The notes: a model not told the origin generated them from the letters alone. Positions 1 to 12,229 are shown, counted from the first letter of the stretch. The stretch is 64,000 bases of DNA from Cocos nucifera (GCA_006176705.1 QRFJ01000007.1:1833089-1897088), one strand, 5' to 3'. Numbers and translations: made by a program.

Positions 1-63
1 CCAATTTCTCAGACGTTCGACCATCCCTCCTACTCATAGTAACTTTCACCACTTCATTGGCCC

Positions 64-2300
64 TGTTGCAGTTCTAACTGAAATATGTCTTCTTTTACCT
101 CTAAATTTGTCAGTACATCCAGAATAGCTAAAATGATCACTCCAGGGATATATCTCAAACATCATTCTTAGGAGCTTTTATTTTCTTGTTGTATTTATTC
201 AGTGATTCTGTGTCTACATGTTTTTAGGATACTATAGGAATATATTGTTTATTCTAATCTTCTTAAAAACTAGTATTAAGTTGACATTAGGACTCGTTAT
301 TTTCAGAGATTCTAGGTTGTAGGTTCGTGAAACTGTTTTCACAACTCTGACCTTTCATGCTGATGCTTGTTGGCAGGCATGAGATGTTATCTTGAATTTT
401 GTAGACTTTCTTACTCTAAAGCAATATCTTGAGTTTATTATTAAGATAAAAATAAATGGAAAAAATGTTATAAGCTATAACTATCTGAGAATTATAAGCT
501 ATAATGGTCACCAAACAGAGTTAGTCTTTGTCTGAGAATGACCTTTATAATTCTTTATCTCCCATTTGTTTCTATCAAGAGCTAGAATCTTCAGTAACAC
601 CATAGGGACATAAAATGTAAAAGGGTCCTGGAGATTTTAGGAGGATTGTGTTAGCACAAATACACTGGTGGTTGTTCTATTCTTGAAGCTGCAAGGATTT
701 GCTTGTTTAATTATTTTGTAGCTTTTTGTTTAGCTTTAAAGGTACCATTCTAGTCAGAAGGATTTGGAGATAAAGATGTTGAAATTAGGCTCCTGGAACA
801 TATTGTTTATTATTTTGTGTTTGCTGGATGGCTGTGTTTTTGCATGAAAGAGTTTTTAGGTAGACTGAACAGCATTCCATCTGCCATTTCTGTTATTACT
901 GATCTTTCAATGTTGTTATGCGATTTCCTTTATGATTCTAATTAAATACCTTATTTTTTTCTCCTCAGCGGTACCACCTCCTCTCAAATGTTACCACAAC
1001 TCCTACAGTCATCTACAAACATTACTGGTATCATCAAAATCCACCTCAACATTCATATAACTGCAGCGCTCATTGAACACTCATGGATTCTTTTCATTGC
1101 CCAACATCTGATACACTAGCATTGCAAACTCTATTGCCATTCCCCAAGGTTTTTAGCATATGCAAATCACTCATACCCCTATGACATCCATCCACTTCAA
1201 AATCCCTGTTATTGTTCTAATTGATATACATTTGCTTGTCTCTACGTTTACCAGTACTTCCAGAACAGCTAAAACGATCACTTAAGAGTCATCCATTAAT
1301 AATCATTCTTAATTGGATCTCTGCTTTCCTTTTATTCCCACAAAAAGATATTTCATGTACTCTTTTATAGTTGAGCTGATTTTTGGACCCATATCCCCTT
1401 AGGATTTTGTTTGCAACCGAATCTGGCATTCAATAATATTCTTGCATCAGAGAACTACTTTTTTCTTTTTTGTACTTATTCAGTAATTATTGGTCTATCA
1501 GTTTTTAGGATGCTATGGGTACAAATTCTTTGTTAAATCTTCTTAAAAACTAGTTCATGCGGTATGAACGCAAGACTCTTGCTCTTTTTTTTAAGGGATT
1601 CTAGGATTTGGATATAGTTTCATGGAAGTGTTTGTGGTGGTCTCAATTTTGATACTGATGGTCTTTGTTAGGCATTATTTGTCATCTTGAATTTTTAAGA
1701 CACTCTTACGGTAAAACAATCTCTTGAATGTATTAAGACAATGTGAGAATAGAGAATTATAATCATGATCACCCAGAGTTGTTGTCTATATCTGGGAATG
1801 GCTATTTTGATTTTTTTTCTTCCATTAGTTTTTATCAAGCGCTCATACTTCTGTTGACCCCATAGAGATACAGAATGTCATGGAGGTTTTTGAAGGGGGA
1901 GCATGGAAGTGTATGGGTATATGCTAATGGTGTTTTTTTTGTTTTTTTGTTTTTTTTGTTTTGGATGTTGAATGGTGTTCTTTTCATTAAGCAGCAAGGT
2001 TTTACATGTTTTCTATGTGTAGCTTCTTACCAGAGAAATCTTCATTTTCCGCTGTTCTCTAGTCTCCTTTTCTTCCACTTTTGTGTTACGATACCTTTAC
2101 AATTACTAGGACTTGGATATGAAGATGAGTGTTTTCTTTCTTTCTTTCTTTCTTTCTTTCTTGTTTTAAAGAAAAAAAATCTTTTGTAATGGGGACAAAG
2201 ATGTTAAAATCGGGCTCTGGTTTTTAGGAAAAAAAGGAAACTTGTTTTGACATAGGCTGATGTTTTTTTGGTTTGAGTAAATAGCATTGGATACTGGAAC
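64..2300 (+). repeat. Diverged direct duplication, copies about 64-860 and 1205-2300
   Basis: Blocks recur in the same order and orientation. A 'CCAGAA(T/C)AGCTAAAA' block is near 120 and 1260. 'TCTTCTTAAAAACTAGT' is near 259 and 1538. 'GTCATCTTGAATTTT' and its variant are near 385 and 1681. A 'CCATAG(G/A)GA' block is near 600 and 1860. 'ACAAAGATGTT(A/G)AAAT' and its variant are near 770 and 2196. The second copy is longer because of T-rich insertions around 1928-1960 and the TTTC microsatellite. Identity is moderate, so the duplication is old. No function is apparent. Confidence 0.7.
2132..2162 (+). repeat. (TTTC)n microsatellite
   Basis: About seven perfect tandem TTTC units, inside the second copy of the direct duplication. 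Confidence 0.95.
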
Positions 2301-4725
2301 ATGATTTTGTTGGAGGCAAGGTCCATTGAATGAGGATGCATAGCTGTTCTGTTTGGTTTGGTCTTTATAATTCATTGAGATCCAAAGAACGTGTCATGAC
2401 ACTCAAGAAAGAAATCTAAAGATGACATGAAACCTAAGAGATTCTGGCTTATTATGTATTTTAGTACTGCCTTCCTTTTAGATAGGAAATAGGCATTAGA
2501 ATATGATTTTAGAGCACTAGGTAGCATGTTTGGGCATAAGTCGACTTTATTAATTGGTGTTACTTCCCTATGTTGGAGCCTTTAAGAGGGTTGAAAATTA
2601 GAGTCAGGCTATTATTTTATATATAATGCAATGTAATGATCTTGATGCACTTTGTTTTGCATTATTGAAAGGATGTTTGGTTTTCTCATGCTTGTGTTTT
2701 TGTCTATTGAGATGCTATCAAGTTTTCTTTATGGAGTCAGTTATTATTTTCATAAGCAGGCATGATCTTGGGGCGCTTCTATTAGAGAAGATGCTCCATC
2801 GTCGGTCCCTTCTTTTCTTAATGCCCATGATGTAGTTAGTTAGAAAGGAGCATATCTTCTCATTGATTGTTGAAAAAGTATTAGTAAAGGATAAAGCACA
2901 GCTCTCTAAAATGGAAATCACATTAAGAGCACACATTGATGATGTGTTAGAAACTTTTGAACTGAATAAAACTAAACATCTATTTCAGCTTTCCACAAGG
3001 TGAACTTAATATTCTTTGAGCTCTCACCAAGCCTAGCCATATTGACATGCTGTCAGTCAAGGGATGACAAAGTTTGTACCCATTCATGTTGAAGGCTTCC
3101 AAGACATTGTGCTCTTCTTGGATACAGATCAGTTATGATTTATGCTAGAAAAGAGGGACACAAAATCTTCCCTCTCTACCTCTGCATGTGCTCTTTTTTT
3201 AGGTTCGCTGTTTCTAGTCAGAGCTAATGACCATGTTCTCAGCATTCAGGATGAAATTAAAAGGGGAAGAATATGGATATCAGATTCTACTCTTCTCCAC
3301 TCACCTCGAACTTCAAATTTTGCAGGAGGGCTTATCATAGCAAACTAAGATCTTCTCCACTTTTAATTTGTATAGGCATCGCAAAAATGTTATCTGATAA
3401 TTCTGATGGTGTCTAGATGCAATCTAGTTGTATGGTTTGTTCCATGACCATTTTTCTATGCATCCTCATCATAGAAAGAGGTGCTCTGGATTCAGTCACT
3501 GAAAGTTGTGCTTTAGAGTTTTCTCTGTATTGTCTTTCCTATGCTTCTCCTGTGGTACCATCAAAATCGTGCTTTATTGTTTTCTTTATGTTGTATGTTT
3601 TACTTGCTGAAAGTTTAGGAAGATAAACCATTGGGGGATTGCTGTTGTTTCTGGCATATACTCGAAGAGAATGGTGAAGGTCAAGGTACTGAATTCTTAA
3701 ATCTCTTGAATCTTGTTTTCTCTAGTCTCTAGAATCTTTTAAGCCCCATCGCAACACAAAAGTTATCTGAACTCCACTCCATCACTTTTCCAATTTTTAG
3801 ATGGTTATGTATCTGTGTCCATCAGGCAACGGGTCATGCTCTGTCATCTGCACCCCATCTCTAATTGTGGTGCACCCTGTGGACACAACAATGACTTCAG
3901 AATATTTTCCTTTCTGTGGAGACCGTTGATGACTTTTTCAAGAGTTTGTTACATCTAATTGACAGAGCCATACAGCTCCTGCAAATTGCACAGTTTTAGA
4001 GCTCTAGAATCCTTTTGATTTCAGGAATGGAGATCACTGCGGTAATTTTAACCATAACCATCAATCATTGATCCAATTATCTCAGAATGATTGCACAGCT
4101 TGTTCACAAGCTATACGGAGTTTATTGTGTCACTGCAAGTTTTTCGATATCCTTCTCTTTCATGCTATCCTGTGTCTTGCTAGGTTCCCAGAGTTTGTTG
4201 CACGTTTTAATCGATTCTCTCTTTTCCCGGCCTGCCTTAGATTGAAGTAATAATGAATGATCGGAGCATCTTAGACGTTCAGGCCTCAACAATTTTTAAA
4301 GTTTTTGCTGGGAGTTAAAAACTTATATCTCAATCCGCAACAAGCTTGTAGCCCTAGAAACGATCTCTTCCCATTTATGCCTCCAATATAAGACATCCAT
4401 CTAGCTTGTCCGTAGTTTGTCTGAATACTTGATTGGCATCAAGAGGTGGCTTGCAACAAGGTGGTGGAAGTGCTCCATGATGGTGGCTTTGGGCTGGCTG
4501 GTCAAGAAGTTGGACAGCGCAACCAAGGCTCTGGAAGTCATTGCAGGCAGACTCTGCTTCAGCCTGCTATACATGTAGCCATCCCTAATGAGTGATGAGC
4601 TCCTCCAATGGATGTATGCTTCTCCTTCCCCCAGGATCCCTGTCTAAAGAGCCAATCAGGCTATCAGCAGGCTAAAAGAGGGAATATTGTTGGCCTTACT
4701 CTCAATCAGTTATGATAAATTAAGC

Positions 4726-5380
4726 TGTTGGGGTTAAATTTTGCTTCCATCGAAATTTAGGAGTTCGAACTCCTAAATTCCATTTAGAAGTTTGAACTCC
4801 TCTGGAATTAAACTGTTGGGGTTAAATCCCCTGTAGCCGTATTCCATTTAGGAGTTCGAACTCCTCTGAAATTAATATATGTCAAAGCTCTTTACCAACC
4901 AACACCTGCTTCCTCCGTATTTCGACTATTAAATCTCAACGAACAGGCGACTCCACTATCGGACGGTTACGACTGTCATTATCAGTCTGCTATAGACGAT
5001 TCTACTATCAAACGGTTATGACTGTCATTATCAGTTTATTACGAATGACACCTCTCTCCATAATAAATTTTACGTGACTCCGAGCGGCCCATGATTGGAC
5101 GGTTACGATTGTCACTAACAATCTGCTCCAAACTACGTCTATAAAAGAGACCCTCCAGATACGTTTTCTCTAAGCTCTTTTCTTCTTTTCAAAATTCTAC
5201 TAAATTCTTGCTTGAACACTCTATTTCTGTTGGTCAGAAGAGCTGACTTGATCATCGGAGGGTCCTGTCGGAGCCACCATTATCGACTCCGGATGGAACT
5301 TTATTTTGCAAGTCACCGACGGCGATCTCTTCTTCCTCAACTCTAGCTCGATCCGGCGTCAATCAGATTCTATACTAATA
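4726..5380 (+). repeat. 5' LTR of gypsy element A
   Basis: 655 bp, about 270 bp shorter than its partner. It starts TGTTGGGG and ends in a mutated CTAATA in place of CAACA. The missing block lies near the left end (U3), where a short segment around 'GTTGGGGTTAAAT' (4727 and 4815) and 'AGGAGTTCGAACTCCT' is locally repeated instead. A TATA box (TATAAAAG, 5140-5147) is followed by a CT-rich leader, as expected for the U3/R boundary. Confidence 0.87.
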
Positions 5381-5499
5381 AGATTGGCGTTAGAGGAAGA
5401 GCCCTCTGTTCCTGAGGTATCCTTATTCTTAAAGGAGTACTCAGTCGATTCTGTGGATCTTCTTCTTCAAGGTTCATCTCCATCCTCTTTCTCAATCCC

Positions 5500-6865
5500 A
5501 AGAAATGCCTCCAAGAAGGCGACTATTCGGAGATCTACCACTTCTGCCGTCAGATCTGAGCCAGATCCATCTGCTCCTGCTCTATCGTCGGTGCTTCAAC
5601 CTCCTCCTCCACTAGCAGCCACGGTAGATCTGGAGCAGTTTAACCTGCTGATGCGGTGGGTTTAGGGCCTCACTAAAATGGTGCAGGCCATGTGGCAGCC
5701 TTTGGTGGTGATTTCGTCAGAAAACCTACCATCAGAATGTCAGAAATCGGTTCCAAGAAGAAGCACTTAGGCTAGTATACCCGTCGTCATTAGGAAGAAA
5801 AAATAGAAAGCAGAGGATCCTTGTTCGGATCGTGATTCCTTTTCGGAAGAGACCTTCCCCATATACAGTCGAAAGCTTTCCAAGATCTACGATCGAGATG
5901 ATGTCCTCAATCAGAAACTACGCGAGATGGACCGATGGATTGAGAAACTCCGCCATATTGCCTTGGCTCACCATGACGACGTCAGCATCGATCCCCCTTT
6001 CTCTCCCCGAATTATGCAAGAGCCCATTCCATCGAACTTCAAGCTTCCTCAATTTAAAAGCTAAGATGGAACTTCTGATCCGATCGATCATCTAGAGGCC
6101 TTTCAGACCATGATGCTGCTCCATGACGCACCAGACACCATCTTATGTCGAGCTTTTTCGTCTACCTTAAAGGGAGCAGCAAAAAACTGATACTCGACAT
6201 TGAAGTCGGATACAATCTTCTTCTTTGATTGGATGAGCCATCATTTTGCGGCTCACTTCGTCAGCAACCGACGTTCGCGCCAAGGTTCGGATTTTTTGAT
6301 GAATATCGAGCAGGAGGGAGAATCTATCCGGACTTATGTTATCCGGTTTAATGCTGCTGCATTGGAGGTCCAAAATCTGAATCAGTCTATTGCAATGGCC
6401 GCGCTCAAGAACGGCCTTTAGAAGAATAATTTGTTATTCTTCGTGGAGAAGTACCTCAGAAATTTTACCGATTTGCCAGCTCGGGCTGAAAGATATGTCC
6501 GAACGAAAGAAGCCTTCAAGTTGAAGGATGAGGAAGACGCAAGAGAGTAGCGGACGAACGAGTCTAATAAATCCATAGCTGATGGAGGGCCGAATGAAGT
6601 TTGGCCATGCTCACGGACTTTCTTTGAGCGCAAGCGAGTCCGAACTCCTCCTTGAGCTCATTATCAAAGAAGCTCCGACAGAAGGGCACGATAAAGTTCT
6701 CCCCCTAGAAGGTTTCACAACTACACCCCCCTCAATGCTCCACAAATGCTGACCTGAAGTAAGAGAAGATCGATCGAGGGTACTGTCGCAGTCAGAACCA
6801 CCAAGGAGGAAGGAACAATAAGGAGATCGACCGCCTCTCGGCATCATCAACACCATCTCTGGGGG
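5500..6865 (+). pseudogene. gag: gag remnant of gypsy element A
   Basis: The capsid-type gag of a Ty3/gypsy element, which would package element RNA. It starts at a Met-Pro-Pro codon run near 5502 that matches the gag starts of elements B and C but shifts frame within a few codons. The retrotransposon gag core lies at about 6118-6600: a Trp-containing segment, then an R-Q-G-S-D-F-L stretch, then the conserved motif 'IRTYVIRFNAAALEVQNL' (about 6327-6380). Stops follow at 6419-6421 and 6548-6550. The end reads 'RPPLGIINTISGG' in one frame, matching the gag C-terminus of element B. No zinc-knuckle is visible before the junction. Non-functional. Confidence 0.8.
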
Positions 6866-7055
6866 GTTTAGTACTTCGGCGAGCCGCTATCTCTCAGCCT
6901 CAAAGTTAGAAAAAGCTTGCCCCAAGTTGGGAAGGACCCTACGAGGTCACGAAAGTCGTCCGACCTGAGACGTACTACTTGAAGGAGCTCGGAGGGGGGA
7001 GACCTACCTCGACCATTGAATTTGAAAAATCTACGAGTGTATTACCGATAATTTG
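6866..7055 (+). pseudogene. Integrase C-terminal fragment of gypsy element A
   Basis: Translation gives the C-terminal tail of a gypsy integrase ('APSWEGPYEV', 'VVRPETYYLKELGG'), aligning with 42596-42773 of element C. It is fused directly to the gag end at about 6861-6871. The catalytic core is absent, so this is a deletion scar and not a working enzyme. Confidence 0.78.
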
Positions 7056-7153
7056 ATTACAATGAAATCTTCCTACTCCAACATCCTAATCTTTGTTGTG
7101 TACCAGTGATAAAGGAGGACTATCCCACGAACTTAATTTCATGATAAATATAG

Positions 7154-7600
7154 TCTGTTAGAAACAGAAGAAGAACTTCATCCTAATGTGAGCAAAGTCG
7201 AAGATCTCATTTATTTTAGACGAGATGAGGGGAGAGGCCCTGACAACGGCCCTAATGTGCCCCTACAGTCCGTTAGAAATAAGAGGAGAACCTCGTCTTA
7301 ACGTGAGTAAAGTCGAAGGCCTCGTTCATTTTAGACAAGATGAGGAGAGAAGTTCTGACAATGATCCTAATGTAACCCTACAGTCCGTTAGGAACAGGAG
7401 GGGAACCTCGTTCTAACGTGAGCAAAATCGAAGACCTCGTTTATTTTAGACGAGATGAGGAGAGAGGCTCTGACAATGATCCTAATATGTCCTTACAGCT
7501 CGTTAGGAACAGGAGGAGAATCTCATCCCAACGTGAGCAAAGTCGAAGATCTCGTTCATTTTAGACGAGGTGAGAAGAGAAGCCCCGATTCGATTAGAGA
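7154..7600 (+). repeat. About 115-bp tandem repeats, 3' region of element A
   Basis: Four consecutive units beginning with variants of 'CGTTAGGAACAGGAGGAGAA' start near 7156, 7269, 7386 and 7502. Each also carries 'GAGCAAAGTCGAAG' and 'TTTTAGACGAGATGAG'. The same unit recurs at 42865-43420 in element C and once, in reverse, near 23645-23690 in element B, so it belongs to the element family. It lies between pol and the 3' LTR, where Tat-lineage elements are known to carry tandem arrays. Confidence 0.9.
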
Positions 7601-8450
7601 TAAGATCTTTTTCGAGCCTTAACCTCAATAGGAGATAAGATCTCCTTTAACCTCGATCGAAGATAAAATATTTTTCGAGCTTCAACTTCAACAGAAGATA
7701 TGATCTCCTTTAACCTCGATCGGAGATAAGATCTCTCCTGAGCTTTAACTTCAACAGGAGATAAGATCTCCTTCAACCTCAGTCGGAGATAAGATCTCTC
7801 CCGAGCTTCAACCTCAATAGGAGATAAGATCTTCTTCAACCTCCGCTGGAGATAAGATCTTCTTCGAACTTCAAGGCTAGAGATAAGATCTCCTCCGAGC
7901 CTCAATCTCAATAAGAGATAAGATCTCCTTCAACCTCGGTTGGAGATAAGATCTTCTCCGTGCTTTAATTTAAACAGGAGATAGGATCTCCTTCAACCTC
8001 GGTCGGAGATAAGATCTTCTCCGAGCCTCAACCTCAACAAAAAATAAGATCTTCTTTAATCTTGGCTAGAGATAAGATCTCTTCCGAGCTTCAACTTCAA
8101 CAGGAGATAGGATCTCCTTCAACCTTAGTCGGAGATAAGATCTCCTTTGAGCTTCAACTTCAATAGGAGATAAGATGTCCTTCAATCTCGGCTGGAGATA
8201 AGATCTTTTTCGAGTCTCAACCTCAATAAAGGATAAGATTTTCTTCAACCTCGGCTGCAGATAAGATCTCCCCCGAGCCTCAGCCTCAACAAAAGATAAG
8301 ATCTCTTTCAATTTCGGTTGGAGATAAGATTTCCTCCAAGCTTCAACTTTAAAAGAAGATAAGATCTCTCTCAACCTCCATGGAAGATAAAATTTCTTTC
8401 AAACTTCAACTTCAACAGAAGATAAGATCTCCTCCAAGCTTCAACCTCAA
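7590..8450 (+). repeat. Hairpin tandem array (GGAGATAAGATCTCC), element A
   Basis: Roughly twenty copies of GGAGATAAGATCT(C/T)C, a perfect inverted repeat (GGAGAT/ATCTCC) around a 3-base centre, separated by variants of 'GAGCCTCAACCTCAACA' or 'TTCAACCTCGGTC'. The minus strand is open over long stretches (7594-7911 and 8066-8374), but different frames of the same unit are open in turn, so this is a composition effect and not a gene. The array is the counterpart of 22510-23640 in element B. Confidence 0.92.
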
Positions 8451-8538
8451 CGGATGCAGAGTCCGAAAAAGAACTTCGATAGTCGTCTTTTTTGTACTCC
8501 ATTCCTTCGAATTTCAAACTCGAAAGTGGAGGAATTAT

Positions 8539-9459
8539 TATTGGGGATAAATTTTGCTTCCATCGAAGTCCAGTTTGATGCTTAGCCTAATATAACTGGT
8601 AATCATAGAAGAGCTTCGATCGAAAATGCTCTAGCAGTCGAACTCCTTCCGAACTTCTCCTTCAGTCGGATTTCTGTAGAAGCCGAACTTCCTTCGGACT
8701 TTTTCTTCAGTCGAATTTTTTTACCAGTCAGACTCCTGGACTTCTTCATCAGTTGAACTCCATCCGAATTTTTTCAACGGATTACTTTCAGATTTCAAGT
8801 AGTATTCCTCTCAGATGATTTTCTCTAACCGTATTTTCTTTAGGAGTCCGAACCCCTCTAGAATTGATATTTATCAAAGCTCTTCACCAACCAATATCTG
8901 CTTCCTCCGAACTTCGACTATTAAATCTCAACGAACAGGCGATCCCACTACTGAATGGTTACGACTGTCATTATCAATTTGCTACAGGTGATCCCACTAT
9001 CGGACGGTTACGATTGTCATTATCAGTCTATTACGAGCGACACCTCTCGCCGTAATAAATTTTACGTGGTCTCGAGTGGCCCATGATCGGATGGTTACGA
9101 CTGTCATTATCAGTTTACTATGGAAGATACCTCTCTCCGTAATAAATTTCACGTGACCCCGAGTAGTTCATGATCGGATGATTACGATTATCACTAACAA
9201 TCTGCTTCGAACTCCGTTTATAAAAAGGATCCTCCAAATACGTTTTCTCTGAGCTCTATTCTTCTTTCAAAAATTCTACTGAATTCTTGTTTGAGCACTC
9301 TATTTCTATTAGCCAGAAGAGCTGACTTGATTGTCGGAGGATCCTGTCGGAGCCACCACCATCGACTTCGGATGAGATTTTATTTTACAGATCATCGACG
9401 ACGATCTCTTCTTTCTCAACTCGAGCTCGATCCGGCGTCAACCAGATTTTGCATCAACA
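8539..9459 (+). repeat. 3' LTR of gypsy element A
   Basis: 921 bp, starting TATTGGGG (from TGTTGGGG) and ending GCATCAACA, preceded by a purine tract (GAAAGTGGAGGAATTA) that fits a polypurine tract. A TATA-like TTATAAAAAG lies near 9218. It contains the block missing from the 5' LTR, with repeated 'GAACTTC...CGGA' phrases at 8620-8800. Confidence 0.88.
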
Positions 9460-9499
9460 CAAGCTATTTGCCTATCACTTTATCCTTTGCTAGGAGTGA

Positions 9500-9985
9500 A
9501 AGTGATATGGATGTTATCCATCTGGATCCATTTTCATATCCGAATCAATTCGAATATGGATAAAAATTTAAGGATTCGACTAATATTCATATATATATTG
9601 ATATTCATAAAAAAAAAAATATGGATATGGATAAATAATTATCCGATCCATATCCAAATATGCGAATCTACATGTAATTCTATATAATCTTATATAGCAC
9701 TTATTAATTTTTTAAAAAATATATAACTATATAAACATATTATTAACTTAATTTATCATATATTGAATAATATTTTTTATTCCGTAGTCATAAATTTTAA
9801 TTATCTAAGTTATATCCATAATTATATCCATACTCTCAGTATTCGAATTGTATCGTATCCATTTAAAATAAATATGGATATAAATTTTTGTATTCAAATA
9901 ATATCTATATCCATATTTGTATTTATCAAATAAAATAAATATGGATATAAATATGCTGATATCTTATCCATATCTAATCTAGTTT
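9500..9985. repeat. ATCCATATCC-rich repeat block, possible MITE remnant
   Basis: Dense direct and inverted copies of ATGGATA/TATCCAT. The left end ('GATATGGATGTTATCC') and the inverted right end ('GATATGGATAAGATATC') resemble each other. No clear target duplication was seen, so the mobile-element status is a guess. Confidence 0.35.
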
Positions 9986-11694
9986 CAATCCTACCTGTGT
10001 ACATTTCAATGCCATTAGTTCTAAGTCATCTTGCCTTTTTTTTTTTCCTCCCGGATCTGACATTGATAGTTATGAATGCTAGGAACTACATTGATAGCAT
10101 GCATCTGTCCATATTCAAGATGTTTTTATCTAATGGTCCTACCAACTTGTGAAAGAAACAGTATTTACTTGTTAAGGGCCATCAACCCGCTATTTTACCG
10201 TCCCAACTGAGTGTTGAACTCCATGTCTCCTAGACTTCTCATAAGCGATCGACAGTGCTCTATGATTCGAACCCCGTGATGGTCCATGGTAACTAGTTAA
10301 ACTATTTTTCATGCCAGACATCCCACGCAATCATTCAGTTGTTACGTAACTCGGCTGTCAATTCTGGCTTTATTTATCGTACCTATTGATGGTTTATTCT
10401 TAGAGCTCGTATTTATTAGCATTTATGGTACGTGCACCATTGCATGTGAATCTCACTTACTGGTGCAAGAATTCATTGGTGAACACCAAACTGTTTGACT
10501 TCCTGCACAAACGTTGGGCTAATGAGCCTGATTATGATGTCACATGCATAATGTTGCTTGCTGATTGCCGAGATGTTGAGTAATTGTAATTACCAAGTAA
10601 CTCAAGTTATATTTTGTTCGATCTTTAATCATCATTAGCCGTGACTATGCTGGTGCAACGCAATGTTGTAGCTTCCTTGGAGGGTCTTTTTAAAGTTTCT
10701 ACGTTAGGATGCATCTACAGTAGACCAAACAACCAGAATTGCACCAACTACAGCAGCTATATATGCAAAAAATCTAACAACATGCAACTAAACATATTTG
10801 ATGCATATGTATCTCATCTCTCACATGATAGATTGCAGTACCATCATGCAATGGAGCTGGATGGAACCGATTCATCAAGATCTTACTTGAACACGGATAT
10901 GTTCTGTGCCCTTGAATGCCGAGGAGTCGAGCATCTTAGTTTCAGGTGACTCAAGATCATCAACAGCTAGATCTCTCGAGATCTAGGCTATAGAGGCCAC
11001 ACGGAATCTATCTCAGCTGGTTTTGATTACCTGGGGAAGTTTTGAGATTGTCTAACAAATCCTCGGAGAGAAAGGAAGGAAAAACCTTATAAACGTCCCA
11101 GAGTATTTGGTCTTCCTCCAGGATTCATGCCGACCTGCTCTTCTAAGTATTTACGAATGTAGATTTAGTCCGATCTATAATCCAATAATTTTACTGATTA
11201 TGTTAGTCTAATCTATAGAATTAACAAGATTTTTAATTCAATCATCCAAATTAACTCCCGGTGGAATGGATGCGGTTTTGGCAATTGGCAGCGGGGCTTG
11301 CCGTAAAGCTGAAGCTTTTCTTCGACAGCGTACGTGATCTCTGTGCGGTTGCTTGCATCGATGTCCGAGCTCCACGTTAGCCAATGTGTAGCGCCAGGAA
11401 CGTATGGCGACAACCTTAGCCACAGTGCCTGCATGAATTCGATGAGGCAAATCAAATTTTGATTCCAATGTGCGCAAAAGTCCAGTAGAGTATGGGCTAA
11501 GGTACATCTAATCTGTTTAACGTAACTGCTCACTGGGTTCAACTTGTTCAAGTTGCATCTACTTTAATAATAAAGTTTGTTTTCAGACGTTGGATTCAGC
11601 GCTGCCTCACCGGCCATCCAGAAAACATGACCATTGCTTCATCCGGTCGCAGAAAGCATATCCACAAAATTTCCTGATAACGGGTGCAGCCAAA

Positions 11695-11696
<2 letters not shown>

Positions 11697-11727
<31 letters not shown>
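11697..11727 (+). repeat. (AT)n microsatellite
   Basis: About fifteen uninterrupted AT/TA units. Confidence 0.95.
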
Positions 11728-11732
<5 letters not shown>

Positions 11733-12229
11733 GTATTTTTAAATCTAAAGACCTATATGAAAATAATGAAACGTGGAAAATACATCTCCAACTATACTAT
11801 AAACAATATATGGAAATTTTTTGTTTCTTGCAAGAATAACTTATCTGCTCAAATTGACTCTGTTGCACTGGCCTACCCCGGAAAGTTAGCTTCGATACAT
11901 GTGCCTACGGTGGGACGATATTCTATCTAATTAAATGTGAATTAAAGAAGTTCCCGCTCTATTAATCAAACCGTTCGGTGGAGTATAAGACAAATCACGA
12001 TTTTGGACGTGAATGCCAATAAAATCTATCCAAGTCCCAACTCGCAACAAATTAAAAAGTAATAAATAGCCAGTAGTATTTTGTTGACATGAAACTTTAA
12101 GTATGCGAGTCTGTCGTCCTCCGATGTGCTTCACATATAACAACCATTAACTATTAATTAAGTTGCCTGGCAAAAGGACAAAACCCACGGATTAGAGTAT
12201 TAAAAGTGACCTGAATCTTTTATTATATC

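Larger units (their letters stand above)
1..4725. other. AT-rich non-coding region, no gene recognised
   Basis: No open frame here encodes a domain I recognise; the longest frames are short and rich in Phe, Leu and Cys, as expected of T-rich DNA. The region could be introns or UTR of a gene lying to the left, or decayed repeats. It contains an ancient direct duplication (listed separately), a TTTC microsatellite and T-rich runs. Splice-like pyrimidine tracts occur, but I could not chain exons. Confidence 0.6.
4726..9459 (+). mobile_element. Gypsy element A (probable Tat lineage), pol deleted
   Basis: Element bounded by related terminal repeats that begin T(G/A)TTGGGG and end near CAACA, flanked by TAAGC (4721-4725) and CAAGC (9460-9464), a 5-bp target duplication with one change. 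Inside, in order: a primer-binding-like sequence after the 5' LTR (ATTGGCGTTAGAGGAAG, 5383-5399), decayed gag (about 5500-6865), then directly the C-terminal end of integrase (about 6866-7050). After these come two kinds of tandem repeat (7154-7600 and 7590-8450), a purine tract (8521-8535) and the 3' LTR. Protease, reverse transcriptase, both RNase H domains and the integrase core are missing. Family membership rests on close similarity to elements B and C in this window, which have the dual RNase H typical of Tat. Confidence 0.88.
9465..12200. other. AT-rich spacer with no recognisable gene
   Basis: Contains an AT-rich block of repeated ATCCATAT/ATATGGAT motifs (about 9500-9985) and an AT microsatellite. 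A 102-codon open frame at 10641-10949 (+) and overlapping frames at 11213-11551 (-) show no domain I recognise and no exon structure. I call none of them genes. Confidence 0.6.

Noticed and set aside
7594..8374. Minus-strand frames of about 100 codons with 'RSYL..RLKEILS' repeats
   Set aside because: Antisense of the element A hairpin array; same compositional effect.
10641..10949. 102-codon open frame in spacer
   Set aside because: No domain, no splice context, no repeat of it in the window; length expected by chance in 64 kb.
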